Assembly: GCA_036268405.1 (NCBI GenBank)
Contig: DATAUF010000121.1
Location: forward strand, 1 to 64,000
Length of the DNA: 64,000 bases
Direction: 5' to 3'
Origin: DASZTV01 sp036268405
GTDB lineage: Bacteria > Actinomycetota > Actinomycetes > JAFAQI01
Shown: positions 7,887-16,917 of the stretch, one piece after another
How positions within the stretch are numbered: position 1 is the first letter of the stretch
How the letters are laid out: each line of letters begins with the position of its first letter
Notes under the pieces: generated by a model
The model's input: the letters and a program-made list of their open reading frames with translations, nothing else
Told to the model about the DNA's origin: nothing
The model's database searches: none
Program-made: the position numbers and the translations under genes

Positions 7887-8992
7887 TGTCGCGGGCCAGA
7901 GTCCTCGCCGCGTTGGCGGGCGTCGTCGCGCTCGCCATCGTGGTGGCGGCAGTCGCCGTCGGAATACACGTCGTGCGGGGTGGCAAGCGGATCCACATCA
8001 CGGCGTACTTCACCGAGAGCAACGGCATCTACGCCGGCAACCACGTCGACATCCTCGGGCTGCCGATCGGCAGCGTCTCGTCGGTCACGCCGGAGCCGGA
8101 TCGGGTCAAGGTCGTGCTGAGCCTTCCGGCCGGCACGAAGGTGCCGGTGGACGCTCAGGCCTACATCGTCCCGCCGTCGGTGATCAGCGACCGGTACGTC
8201 GGCCTGAGCCCGGCGTGGAACGGCAGCGGGCGGACGATGCCGGACGGCTACGTGCTGCCGGTCGGCCGCACCCATGAGCCTGCGGAGTTCGACCAGCTGG
8301 TGGGGTCGCTCACCACGTTGTTCAACGCGCTGGGCCCGAAACAGGCCGGCGCCAAGGGTGCGGTCGGCCGGTTGATCAAGGTGCTCTCCGCGAACCTCGA
8401 CGGCAACGGCGCCGCGCTGCACGAGAGCGTCGAGGGCCTCGCCAGCGCGACCGGCGCACTCGCCGGCGACCGGGGCGCGTTCACCGATGTGATCACGAGT
8501 CTTGACCAGCTGAGCTCGAACCTCGCAAAGCGTGAGGGACTGATCTCGTCGTTCGACAGTGATCTTGCTGGGGCGTCGAAGGAGCTGGCGAAGGAGCGCG
8601 GCGACATCACCGGCGTCGTCGACAACCTGTCGACCGGCCTGATCTCGCTCGCGTCGTTCCTTCGGTCCCATCGCGCGACGTTGCACGGCGACCTGCACGA
8701 CCTGGTCGTCACGACGAATGTGCTGCTGCAACACCAACGGGCGCTGATCGAGACACTGGACAACCTGCCGCTCGCCACGCAGAACCTCGCCCGGGTCAAC
8801 CACGGCGGCGCGATCCTGACCCGGCACGCCGACCTCGGCCAGAACGAGTTCTACAACTCGACCGTGCAGAAGATCTGCAAGGCGCTGGGACCGGTCTGCT
8901 CCCTGCTCACCGGCCTCGGTGACGCGTCCTCCGGCGCTACGACGAACGCGGCGCCACAGGACCTTGCCGCACTCTTCGAGATGACGCCATGA
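7886..8992 (+). CDS. mceD: MCE-family protein D
   Basis: A 368-residue MCE protein with a clear N-terminal hydrophobic segment (residues 5-28). The MCE domain contains FTESNGIYAGNHVDILGLP. The helical region is followed by a tail with two Cys residues (KICKALGPVCSLL). The ATG overlaps the mceC stop by one base and the stop overlaps mceE by four. Its order in the series makes it the MceD equivalent. No Pro-rich extension is present. Confidence 0.92.
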   Translation: MSRARVLAALAGVVALAIVVAAVAVGIHVVRGGKRIHITAYFTESNGIYAGNHVDILGLPIGSVSSVTPEPDRVKVVLSLPAGTKVPVDAQAYIVPPSVISDRYVGLSPAWNGSGRTMPDGYVLPVGRTHEPAEFDQLVGSLTTLFNALGPKQAGAKGAVGRLIKVLSANLDGNGAALHESVEGLASATGALAGDRGAFTDVITSLDQLSSNLAKREGLISSFDSDLAGASKELAKERGDITGVVDNLSTGLISLASFLRSHRATLHGDLHDLVVTTNVLLQHQRALIETLDNLPLATQNLARVNHGGAILTRHADLGQNEFYNSTVQKICKALGPVCSLLTGLGDASSGATTNAAPQDLAALFEMTP

Positions 8993-9942
8993 AGCGGCTG
9001 GCCCGGGCCGCGGCGTTGACCGCCGTCGCGACGCTCGTCGCGACGGGCTGCGGGCCCGGGTTGCAGGACTTCTCGGTCGGACGCAGCGTCAGTGGTCCGT
9101 CGTACCACCTCACCGCGGTCTTCAATGACGCGTCGGGGCTCCCGGTCGGAGGTCATGTCGAGCTGCACGACGTGACGGTCGGGCGGGTGACGTCGCTCAC
9201 GACGTCCGGCTTCCAGGCCTACGTCCACATGGTCGTCTCCAGCTCGGCACGACTCCCGGTCGGCACCCGCGCGTCCTTGGCCCTCACCACTCCGCTCGGC
9301 GAGGAGTACGTCAACCTCATGCCGCCCACCGGCGCGGCTGATGCCGGCTATCTGAGATCCGGTGCGACGATCCCCGCGGACGCGACCAACCGCGCACCCG
9401 ATGTCGAGGATCTGCTCTCCGCGTTCTCGGCGATCCTGAACGGCGGCGGCGTCGGTCAGATCTCGACCATCGTCAGCCAGCTGGACACCGCGTTGCAGGG
9501 ACGAGCGAAGACGGGTCGATCGCTCATTGCCCGGCTCAACGAGGTGTTGTCACAGCTCGATGCGCACACGGGCGAGATCGACCACACGCTGACCGCCGTC
9601 GCGAACCTGTCGAAGGAGCTTGCGGCACAACATCAGCTGCTGGTGCAGGGGCTGACGGAGCTTCGTCCTGGCATCGCCGACCTGCAAGCGGACACCGCCG
9701 GGTTCACGAAGCTGCTGACCCGGATCTCAGTGCTCGGCCGGACGGCGACGCAGGTGCTGGACTCGGTGCAGGGCACCCTGCTCACCGATCTCGACGACCT
9801 GGCGCCGACGCTGGACACGTTGGTCTCGCTGCGTGGCCGCCTCGGCTCGACCTTGCGAGGACTGCGGCGGTTCGCGTTGCTTCTCGACCGGGCGGTGCCG
9901 GGCGACTACCTCAACCTTCGCGGAAACGTCGTGGTGCCATGA
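8989..9942 (+). CDS. mceE: MCE-family lipoprotein E
   Basis: A 317-residue MCE protein. Its signal ends in a lipobox-like LVATGC, so Cys21 would be lipidated. This marks it as the MceE (LprK-like) subunit, the only lipoprotein of the canonical six. The MCE domain (FNDASGLPVGGHVELHDVTV) is followed by a helical tail. The lipobox has Ala at -3 rather than the usual Leu/Val/Ile, a mild deviation. It overlaps its neighbours by four bases on each side. Confidence 0.92.
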   Translation: MKRLARAAALTAVATLVATGCGPGLQDFSVGRSVSGPSYHLTAVFNDASGLPVGGHVELHDVTVGRVTSLTTSGFQAYVHMVVSSSARLPVGTRASLALTTPLGEEYVNLMPPTGAADAGYLRSGATIPADATNRAPDVEDLLSAFSAILNGGGVGQISTIVSQLDTALQGRAKTGRSLIARLNEVLSQLDAHTGEIDHTLTAVANLSKELAAQHQLLVQGLTELRPGIADLQADTAGFTKLLTRISVLGRTATQVLDSVQGTLLTDLDDLAPTLDTLVSLRGRLGSTLRGLRRFALLLDRAVPGDYLNLRGNVVVP

Positions 9943-11138
9943 GGTTCTTCTCGTGGGGCGGCGACGCGCCGCGCCGGTCGCTGCCAGTCGGCAGGCTTGC
10001 GTTGTTCGCCGCCGTGGGTGCCCTCAGCCTCGGCTACGTGGTCTTCAGTGTCATCGGGCAGAAGGCGCTCGAAGGCAGCTACCGGGTCGTGGTCGACATG
10101 CCGGTGACCGGCGGGCTGTTCCCCGGGAGTCAGGTCACCTATCGGGGGGTCCCGGTCGGGATCGTCTCCTCCATCGACATCACGGCGACCGGCGTCGCCG
10201 CGAATCTCGAGATCCACGACTCGGTCCACGTGCCCACCGCTACCAAGGCGGTGGTGGCGGACCGGTCGCCGGCGGGGGAGCAGTACCTCGACATCGAGCC
10301 GACCGGTGCGGGGCCGCCGTACCTCACTGACGGCTCGGTCATCCCGGTGAAGGACACTGTGCAGCCGCCATCGCTGGCCGGGCTGCTCAACAGCATTGCG
10401 GCGTTCTCGGGCTCGGTGGACCTGACCCAGCTGCGGACTGTCGTCAACGAGCTGGACACCGCGTTCGCGGGGACCGGGCCCGCGTTGGGTGAGATCCTCG
10501 ACCATGGGGCGCAGCTCATCGCGTCCTTGGCGCGAATCGAGCCGCAGACCATCGACCTGCTGCGCAACGCGGGCACCCTGCTCGACACCCAAGCGGCACA
10601 TGACGGCGACCTCCGCACCTTCGCCGGGTCGCTGCGCCGGCTGTCCGACACCATCCGTGCCGACGATCCGAAGACCGCGGCGCTGATCGAGTCAGCGTTG
10701 GAGACCACGCGTCAGGTCGGGCCGATCCTTCTCAACGACTCGCACGACATCGGCGTGCTGCTCACCAATCTGGTCACGACCGGCCGAATCGCAGTCGCGC
10801 GGCTCCCGGGACTGAAGGCGCTGCTGATCTCGTTGCCGGATGGGCTCTACGCACTCGCCTCTGCCGTGCACGGCGGTCATGTGAGCTTCAAGCTGTCGGA
10901 CCAGCCGGGGACGTTCTGCAGCTATCCCGGCACTCGCAGGCGCGCGCCGTTCAACCCGCACAAGGGGGCGGCGATCACGAACGGCTACTGTCTGCACCCG
11001 CTGCCGATCCAGGATCAACGCGGCGCGGTCTACGAGCCGCGCCCACCCGGCGACGACACGGCCGGACCGCCCGCGAAGGGCGGGAAGGCCTCGACCGCGC
11101 AGTCTTGGACCGGGATGTACACGACGGGAGCACGATGA
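9939..11138 (+). CDS. mceF: MCE-family protein F
   Basis: A 399-residue MCE protein closing the A-F series. An N-terminal anchor at about residues 18-38 precedes the MCE domain (PVTGGLFPGSQVTYRGVPVG), a helical region, and a C-terminal Pro/Gly-rich tail containing two Cys residues (GTFCSYPG and NGYCLHP). Its stop overlaps the mce-associated gene. Together with A-E it should form the hetero-hexameric lipid conduit. Confidence 0.92.
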   Translation: MRFFSWGGDAPRRSLPVGRLALFAAVGALSLGYVVFSVIGQKALEGSYRVVVDMPVTGGLFPGSQVTYRGVPVGIVSSIDITATGVAANLEIHDSVHVPTATKAVVADRSPAGEQYLDIEPTGAGPPYLTDGSVIPVKDTVQPPSLAGLLNSIAAFSGSVDLTQLRTVVNELDTAFAGTGPALGEILDHGAQLIASLARIEPQTIDLLRNAGTLLDTQAAHDGDLRTFAGSLRRLSDTIRADDPKTAALIESALETTRQVGPILLNDSHDIGVLLTNLVTTGRIAVARLPGLKALLISLPDGLYALASAVHGGHVSFKLSDQPGTFCSYPGTRRRAPFNPHKGAAITNGYCLHPLPIQDQRGAVYEPRPPGDDTAGPPAKGGKASTAQSWTGMYTTGAR

Positions 11139-11674
11139 GCGAGGCAGGCCGGTCGGTCACGTTGCGGCTTCCGACGATGCGCGGCGTCACGCCGCTGATC
11201 GGGTTGCTGGCCGCGGTCGCCGTGATTGCCGGCTCGGTCGTGGCAGGGGTGAGAACGAGCCACCTCGAGTCGAAGAACGACCGGCTTGCGCACAGCCTGT
11301 CGCCCTTCGCGGCCGGTGCGCTCACGGCGGCGCGTGGCTATGCGGTCCGATTCGCGACGTACAGCTATGACCAGCTCGATTCCGACTTCGCCGCGACGGA
11401 GGCACACGCGGTCGACCCGTTCCTGTCGCAGTACCGCAGCTACACGACGAAGCTGAGCGCCGGAATGGTCCAGCTGAAGTCGAAGTCCTCAGCGAAGCTG
11501 ATCAGCGCCGGCCTGGTCTCGCTCAGCTCGACCTCCGCCGTGGCGGATCTCTTCCTCGACCAGACGATTCAGAACACGAAGGCGTCGAGCGTCGAGCCGC
11601 AGCGGATCCGGATGACGATGGTGCGACGCGACAACCGTTGGCTGATCAGCAAGGTCGAGCTCTTCACGACGTAG
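11135..11674 (+). CDS. Mce-associated membrane protein
   Basis: A 179-residue protein of the Mam type that commonly follows mceF. One membrane helix at residues 18-40 is followed by an extracytoplasmic alpha+beta domain with a cystatin/NTF2-like pattern. That domain ends in the characteristic DNRWLISKVELF strand. Mam proteins are thought to stabilise Mce complexes. The ATG overlaps the mceF stop. Its 3' end overlaps the convergent gene at 11664 by 11 bases, marking the end of the operon. Confidence 0.87.
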   Translation: MSEAGRSVTLRLPTMRGVTPLIGLLAAVAVIAGSVVAGVRTSHLESKNDRLAHSLSPFAAGALTAARGYAVRFATYSYDQLDSDFAATEAHAVDPFLSQYRSYTTKLSAGMVQLKSKSSAKLISAGLVSLSSTSAVADLFLDQTIQNTKASSVEPQRIRMTMVRRDNRWLISKVELFTT

Positions 11675-12290
11675 TTTCGCCGGTGAGCTGGCTCGCAACG
11701 CCTTTCATCAGCGGCATCAGGTCGATGGTGGAGAACGCGGCCACCTCGTTGACGAGTCGCTCCCGCACATAGCGGGCGATGTGCTTGCGCATCTCGCGCT
11801 CGACGTTGCCGGCTCGCGCCAGCACCCGAGCCTGGACGCCCTTGGGGTGGACGACGACATCGACGTCGCGGTAGGTCGGCGAGTCCGGCACGATGCAGAT
11901 CGACAGCGGAGGTGCGAGCGCCACCGTGAACGCGACGCGAATCGTCGCCTCGACATCGAAGTGGTGCCGGGTGCCCGCCACCGTGACGTCGACCTCGAGG
12001 GCTGCAGGCAGCGACACCTGGTAGGCAAGCGGATCGTGGCCCGTCACTGTCGCGGAGGGCTCGCCGATGTGACCGACCGCGTTCGCCGTCGCAACCCCGC
12101 CCGGCCCGGCGTGCATCGGCCCGACGCGTACGGCCTCTCCGGTGATGCCGTGGATGACCGCGGTGATGCGTTCGGGCGTCACGGCCTCGTGAACGAACGC
12201 CGCGCCGAACTCGGCGTACGACAGCCGCGCCGGGTCCGGCGCAGTAGGCGAGGTGTCCGGCTCGGTGGGTACGTCGGCTGCGCTGCTCAC
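11664..12290 (-). CDS. Conserved hypothetical protein coupled to the TetR gene
   Basis: A 208-residue protein without signal peptide or membrane segment. A short acidic N-terminus is followed by LSYAEFGAAFVHEAVTPERI, then a beta-rich middle containing repeated GPMHAGPGG and TVTGHDPLAYQVSLP-like strands, and a C-terminal helix (NVEREMRKHIARYVRERLV). The pattern could suit a hydrophobic-ligand-binding fold, but I do not recognise the family. The GTG start overlaps the TetR stop (GTGA), so it is co-expressed with the regulator. Its position beside the mce operon suggests a role in the same lipid process; this is inference only. Confidence 0.75.
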   Translation of the reverse strand: MSSAADVPTEPDTSPTAPDPARLSYAEFGAAFVHEAVTPERITAVIHGITGEAVRVGPMHAGPGGVATANAVGHIGEPSATVTGHDPLAYQVSLPAALEVDVTVAGTRHHFDVEATIRVAFTVALAPPLSICIVPDSPTYRDVDVVVHPKGVQARVLARAGNVEREMRKHIARYVRERLVNEVAAFSTIDLMPLMKGVASQLTGETTS

Positions 12291-12937
12291 TGCAACCCCT
12301 CGAGGAACTGTGCGACCTCTCGGTCGCCGGTCGCAGCAACGGTAAGCGCCGCGTAGAGCTGGCTGAGCAGGAAATCCTCGACCGCGCGCCGTGGGAGGTC
12401 GCGATTGGTCAGCCAGTCCAGCGCCGCCGCCTCGGCTGCGGCGATCCACGACCGCAGGGCGAGCCGGAGCTCGGCGCTGACCTGACGTCGTCCCATGCCC
12501 TCGACCAGCCGGTCGAACAGTGCTCCGCGGACCTCCTCGACGATCGCGCCGACGGTGCCCGCACGGGCACCCGGATGACCGGACAGCAGGGCCTGGAAGC
12601 CCGTGGCGTGCGCCTCGGCGAACTCGAAGAACAGCCGGATCGCCTCGACCAGTCGCGTCAGCGGGTCGGCGTCGTGAGAGGGGTCGAGCAGCGCCAGCAT
12701 CTCGTCCGCGGCAGAGCGCATCGCCGCGACGTAGATCTCGGCCCGGGTGCCGAAGTAGCGGTAGGCCAGCGCGCGGGACACTCCCGCCCGGGCGGCGACG
12801 TCGTCGAGGGTGATCTCGTCGGCGGGACGGTCGCTGAACAGCTCCAGCGCCGCCGCGATCAGCTCCTGCCGGCGGTCCTCGACCGTCAACCGCCGTCGCG
12901 GAGCTGACGGGGTGGCAGGTCGCGCAGTAGTTGACAC
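12287..12937 (-). CDS. TetR-family transcriptional regulator
   Basis: A 216-residue TetR regulator. The N-terminal helix-turn-helix spans about residues 18-66 (ITLDDVAARAGVSRALAYRY). The C-terminal all-helical ligand domain resembles those of fatty-acid-type regulators. GTG at 12937 is preferred because GGGGAGGG lies 4 nt upstream; ATG at 12958 would add seven residues. It is divergent from the EphD-like gene across about 70 bp that holds an inverted repeat. It is the obvious candidate to control the EphD/PF10118 pair and perhaps the mce operon. Confidence 0.9.
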   Translation of the reverse strand: MSTTARPATPSAPRRRLTVEDRRQELIAAALELFSDRPADEITLDDVAARAGVSRALAYRYFGTRAEIYVAAMRSAADEMLALLDPSHDADPLTRLVEAIRLFFEFAEAHATGFQALLSGHPGARAGTVGAIVEEVRGALFDRLVEGMGRRQVSAELRLALRSWIAAAEAAALDWLTNRDLPRRAVEDFLLSQLYAALTVAATGDREVAQFLEGLQ

Positions 12938-12961
12938 CGACCCTCCCCGGTAGGCCATTAT

Positions 12962-12976
12962 TAGATCGTCAGTCTA
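12962..12976. promoter_or_regulatory. Candidate TetR operator (imperfect palindrome)
   Basis: TAGATCGTCAGTCTA has perfect outer arms TAGA/TCTA and a partly symmetric centre. It lies between the TetR gene and the divergent EphD-like gene, where an autoregulatory operator is expected. The assignment rests on position and symmetry only. Confidence 0.4.
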
Positions 12977-13006
12977 CTAGCCGGATGCGCCGTACGGAGT
13001 GATGAC

Positions 13007-14782
13007 GTGGCCACCTTCTTCGTCGAGTCGGGCGGTGTGAAGCTCGCGGTCAACGAGCGCGGGGTGCGCGACGCGCCGACCGTGCTCTTCGTGCATGGCT
13101 ATCCCGACACATCAGCGACGTGGAATGCCGTCGCCGACGAGCTGTCCAGCCGCTTCCACGTCGTCGCGTACGACGTGCGTGGCTCGGGGGACTCGGACCG
13201 GCCGCATCGCCGGGCGGCATACCGGCTCGAGGTGCTTGCCGCCGACATCCGCGCTGTCGCTGACGCAGTGTCGCCCCATGCGGCAGTCCACCTGGTCGGC
13301 CACGACTGGGGTTCGGTGCAGTGCTGGGAGGCCGTGACCGACCCGGAGACCCAGAGTCGCTTCGCCTCCTTCACGTCGATCTCGGGTCCGTCGCTCGACC
13401 ACGGCGGGTTCTGGACCCGGGACCGGCTCGCGAGCCGCCGGCCCTCCGGTGTATTCGCGGTCCTCGGCCAGGCTCGCCGGTCCTGGTACATCGCGGTCAT
13501 GCACGTGCCCGGGCTGGTGCCGCTGATGTGGCGCGCCTTCCTCGGTCGCGCGTTCGCGCCGTCGATCCGGAAGATGGAAGGCATTCCGCAGCGCGCCGAC
13601 TGGCCCGCGCCGACGCTGGTCAAGGACGGCGCGCGCGGTGTGCAGATCTATCGCGCCAATGTGCTGTCGCGGATGGGTAAGCCGCGCGAGCGCTACACCA
13701 ACGTCCCGATCCAGGTCATCGTCCCGACGGGCGACCGGTACCTCTCACCCTCGATGGTCAGTGACGATGTCGCTCGGTGGTGCGACACGGTCTGGGTACG
13801 ACGAGTGCGCTCGGGTCACTGGCTGCAGCAGAAGTCGCCAGAAGCGCTTGCGCACGCGGTGACCGAAGTCGTCTCCCACGTCGAGGGCCAGCCCGAGTCG
13901 CGGGCGTTGCGCCGGCTGCGCGTCACGGCCGACGAGCCGGCGACACGGAAGGGGCGCAAGGCCAAGAAGGACTTCACCGACCGTTTGGTCGTGGTCACGG
14001 GCGCGGGGAGCGGGATCGGCCGCGAGACCGCCATGGCCTTCTCGCGGCTCGGCGCCGAGGTCGTGATCGCCGAGCTTCAGGAGGCATCCGGTGAGCGGAC
14101 CGCCGCCGAGCTGCGCGCGACGGGAGCCACGGCGCATGCCTACGCCGTGGATGTTTCCGATGTCGCGTCGATGGAGGACTTCGCGAAGCGGGTCATCGCC
14201 GATCACGGGGTGCCCGATGTCGTCGTCAACAACGCCGGCATCGGCATCGCCGGAAGCTTCCTCGACACCAGCGCGGAGGACTGGCAGCGCATCGTCGACG
14301 TCAATCTGCTCGGCGTCGTACACGGCTGCCGGCTGTTCGGCGCCGCGATGGCCGAGCGCCTTGAGGGCGGCTACATCGTCAACGTCGCCTCGGCTGCGGC
14401 GTTCACACCGAGCCGCATGCTCGGCGCGTACTCGACTACCAAGGCCGCGGTGCTGATGTTGAGCGAGTGCCTTGGCGCGGAGCTCAGGGATTCGGGCATC
14501 GGCGTCTCAGCGATCTGCCCCGGCATCGTCAACACTCCGATCACGACTGCTACCCGCTACGTCGGGCTGTCCGAGGACGAGCAGCGCGAGAAGGCCTCGT
14601 CGATCAGCAAGCAGTACGCGCGGCGAAACTACCCGCCGTCCAAGGTTGCTGAAGCGATCGTCAAGGCTGTGCAGCGACGTACCCCCGTCGTGCCGGTCAC
14701 GCCCGAGGCGGCCGGCGCGCGGCTGCTGTCCCGAGTCTCGCCGGCAGCGATGCGCCGGTTGGCACGCGTGGAGGTCAAGTGA
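13007..14782 (+). CDS. EphD-like alpha/beta-hydrolase (epoxide hydrolase) fused to a short-chain dehydrogenase
   Basis: A 591-residue two-domain enzyme. Residues 1-295 form an alpha/beta-hydrolase: HGYPD at 30-34, nucleophile Asp100 in GHDWG, acid candidate Asp243 and His271 in SGHW. An aspartate nucleophile is typical of epoxide hydrolases. Residues 325-591 form a classical SDR: TGAGSGIG at 331-338, NNAG at 408-411, Ser462 and Tyr475-x3-Lys479. Length and order match EphD of M. tuberculosis (about 592 residues), which acts on epoxy-mycolates. Here the substrate is probably an epoxidised lipid. GTG at 13007 has GGAG 7 nt upstream, and the stop overlaps the PF10118 gene. Confidence 0.9.
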   Translation: MATFFVESGGVKLAVNERGVRDAPTVLFVHGYPDTSATWNAVADELSSRFHVVAYDVRGSGDSDRPHRRAAYRLEVLAADIRAVADAVSPHAAVHLVGHDWGSVQCWEAVTDPETQSRFASFTSISGPSLDHGGFWTRDRLASRRPSGVFAVLGQARRSWYIAVMHVPGLVPLMWRAFLGRAFAPSIRKMEGIPQRADWPAPTLVKDGARGVQIYRANVLSRMGKPRERYTNVPIQVIVPTGDRYLSPSMVSDDVARWCDTVWVRRVRSGHWLQQKSPEALAHAVTEVVSHVEGQPESRALRRLRVTADEPATRKGRKAKKDFTDRLVVVTGAGSGIGRETAMAFSRLGAEVVIAELQEASGERTAAELRATGATAHAYAVDVSDVASMEDFAKRVIADHGVPDVVVNNAGIGIAGSFLDTSAEDWQRIVDVNLLGVVHGCRLFGAAMAERLEGGYIVNVASAAAFTPSRMLGAYSTTKAAVLMLSECLGAELRDSGIGVSAICPGIVNTPITTATRYVGLSEDEQREKASSISKQYARRNYPPSKVAEAIVKAVQRRTPVVPVTPEAAGARLLSRVSPAAMRRLARVEVK

Positions 14783-15654
14783 CGGCTGCCGCCATCGACG
14801 ACCCAGTGCACGAGATCAAGCCGCGCCGGGTTGGGTTCGACTGGGAGCCGACGCCGCTGCGGTGGATCCCGGGGGAGCCGGTCACGTCGCACATCATCGA
14901 CGTGCTGCACCTGTTGCTGCCCGCAGGCGAGCGTTGGTTTGTGCACGTCTACAAGCAGGTGCTGCCGATGATCGACGACGAGCAGCTGCGTGCCGACGTC
15001 AAGGGATTCATGGGTCAGGAAGCCGTGCACTCGCGTGCCCATGCCGCGGTGCTCGACCACTTGCAAGCGAACGGACTCAACCCGGATCCGTTCGTTCGAC
15101 GTATCGACTGGTTGTTCAAGAAGCTGCTCGGCGACGAGTCCATGCGGTTGATCCCTCGCAAGCGCTGGCTGCTCGAGCGGGTTGCGATCATTGCGGCGAT
15201 CGAGCATTTCACGGCGGTGCTGGGCGCCTGGATTCTCGACTCTCCGGCGCTGGATGCTGCGGGCGCCGACGCGACGATGCTCGACCTGTTGCGCTGGCAC
15301 GGCGCCGAGGAGGTCGAGCATCGCAGCGTCGCATTCGACGTGTTCCGCGCCGTCAACGGCAACCGGTTCTCGCGGATCCTCAGCATGGTTGTGTCCGCCG
15401 CGACGATGGCGTACCTGTGGCGGCGCGGGATGCGGTTTCTCTGCGCCGCGGATCCGACGTACGTCGGTCCGGCTCCGAAGTTCAGGGACTTCTACCGAGC
15501 CTCACGGAAGGGCCTGCTGCCGACGCCGCAAATGCTTGCGCTCGCGATCCCGCGCTACTGCCGACACGACTACCACCCGTCGCAGGAGGCAGACACCCAG
15601 GTCGCGTTGGACTACCTGGCAGCCTCGCCGGCCGCGGTCGCTGCAGCTGCGTAG
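14779..15654 (+). CDS. PF10118-type predicted metal-dependent hydrolase
   Basis: A 291-residue helical protein. The ferritin/diiron-like pattern includes GQEAVHSRAH (Glu81, His84, His88), a later IEHFTA, and EEVEHRSVAFDV. It also carries the C-terminal CRHDYHPSQ segment shared with the second copy at 25996. The family is annotated as metal-dependent hydrolase, but no reaction is established; the carboxylate/His layout would equally suit a diiron oxygenase. GTG overlaps the EphD-like stop. Its stop adjoins that of the convergent gene. Confidence 0.85.
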   Translation: MTAAAIDDPVHEIKPRRVGFDWEPTPLRWIPGEPVTSHIIDVLHLLLPAGERWFVHVYKQVLPMIDDEQLRADVKGFMGQEAVHSRAHAAVLDHLQANGLNPDPFVRRIDWLFKKLLGDESMRLIPRKRWLLERVAIIAAIEHFTAVLGAWILDSPALDAAGADATMLDLLRWHGAEEVEHRSVAFDVFRAVNGNRFSRILSMVVSAATMAYLWRRGMRFLCAADPTYVGPAPKFRDFYRASRKGLLPTPQMLALAIPRYCRHDYHPSQEADTQVALDYLAASPAAVAAAA

Positions 15655-16860
15655 CTACCTCTCCTGGCAGAGGACGTTGACATAGGCCGAGCCATCTGGC
15701 TTGACGGTTACCGCCTTGTAGCCGCGGCACACGCCGTGTCCGCCTTCATACTTTGGGCTGCGCCCGGTCAGGGTGTATCTGCCCGGCGGCACTTCGAGCT
15801 CGAAGTTGCCCAGCTGGCCCTCGACAGTCGTGCGGGCGACAACTTGTCCGGCCTTGATGACCATGACAGTGCCGCGCTCCAAGCCGCGAAGTCCGCTGGC
15901 AGTGGGACCGCCGACAGCGCCCAGACTGCCCTCGATGTAGCCCTTGCCTCGCAGGTAGTCGTCGTTGATGAGGTGGCGCATCTGCCCGGTTGGTTCGAGA
16001 TCTGGCAGTGACTGGGTGCCGATCATCACGCCGAAGCCGCCGCAGTTGGCGCCTCCTGGGTACGTGACCTGCCAGGTGCGACTACCTGAGACGATTGCAA
16101 TCACGTAACCGAAGGCTGGCCCGGTCCCGCCGATGCAGCCGCCCGACCGGACGGGTGAGGTGTTGAAGGCGCGCACGAATACCTCCGACTGCTGGGCGTC
16201 GAGGGCGACGCTCCTCACCGTCCCGGATGGACGTTCGGTCCGCCGACGCGTGATTGTCACTGTGCTGCGTGAAACCGGGATCGTCTCCGCGGCGATGCGA
16301 ATCGGGTGAGGGGCGACCTCGCCGAAGGCGGCGATCACCGTTCGGCCGTTCGCGCCCGACTCCATCTCGACGTAGAGCTCCGAGGCGTCGACGTACGACG
16401 GTGTCGACGTGGGGTCGAAGTGCACGAAGCCACGACCCTGTAGGTCCTCGGCCGACGAGCTCGGCCGGCCGTATCCCGTCAACTTGAGTCCCGCGACCGC
16501 GGACCTCTTGAACGAGCGGTAGACGCTGTCCGGTGAACCGGGTGCGGTCCAGTAACGTGCGCGGACCACCAGGTTGCCGACCCCGATCGTTTCGTCGGGA
16601 TGTTGAAGATTGAGCGGGGGCGCGGTGGTGAGCGGCACTTCACCCACGACCTGGGGCGCCCGACCCGCTAGCGCCGTCGTGTAAGCGATCGTCGCGCGCT
16701 GGCGAGCCGCCACCTGTTCGACGTACGCCTTCGATGTCGGTGTCGGCGCGAAAGCTCGGACGCTGTCGGACGTCGCCGGCGACGAGCTCGAACTGCAGGC
16801 GGCTGTCGATACGAGCGCGGCGCAAGCGGCCACTGCGCCAACGCGGCGGCCGATTCCCAT
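15655..16860 (-). CDS. Secreted (possibly lipoprotein) protein with C-terminal beta-sandwich
   Basis: A 401-residue exported protein. A hydrophobic N-terminus ends in LVSTAAC (Cys22), a weak lipobox with Thr at -3, followed by a Ser-rich linker. The middle contains two Cys-bearing glycine-rich segments (RSGGCIGG and GGANCGGFG). The last 90 residues resemble a carboxypeptidase-regulatory-like sandwich, with VVARTTVEGQLGNFELEVPP and GRYTLTGRSP. Domains of that fold often serve in surface adhesion or anchoring. I do not recognise a specific family. The ATG at 16860 follows GGGAGG by 12 nt, a long spacing. Confidence 0.8.
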   Translation of the reverse strand: MGIGRRVGAVAACAALVSTAACSSSSSPATSDSVRAFAPTPTSKAYVEQVAARQRATIAYTTALAGRAPQVVGEVPLTTAPPLNLQHPDETIGVGNLVVRARYWTAPGSPDSVYRSFKRSAVAGLKLTGYGRPSSSAEDLQGRGFVHFDPTSTPSYVDASELYVEMESGANGRTVIAAFGEVAPHPIRIAAETIPVSRSTVTITRRRTERPSGTVRSVALDAQQSEVFVRAFNTSPVRSGGCIGGTGPAFGYVIAIVSGSRTWQVTYPGGANCGGFGVMIGTQSLPDLEPTGQMRHLINDDYLRGKGYIEGSLGAVGGPTASGLRGLERGTVMVIKAGQVVARTTVEGQLGNFELEVPPGRYTLTGRSPKYEGGHGVCRGYKAVTVKPDGSAYVNVLCQER

Positions 16861-16917
16861 GGTGGTTGGACGCCTCCCGGCACTTGTGGGTTCCTCGCAG
16901 CGTGACACGCTCTGGGC

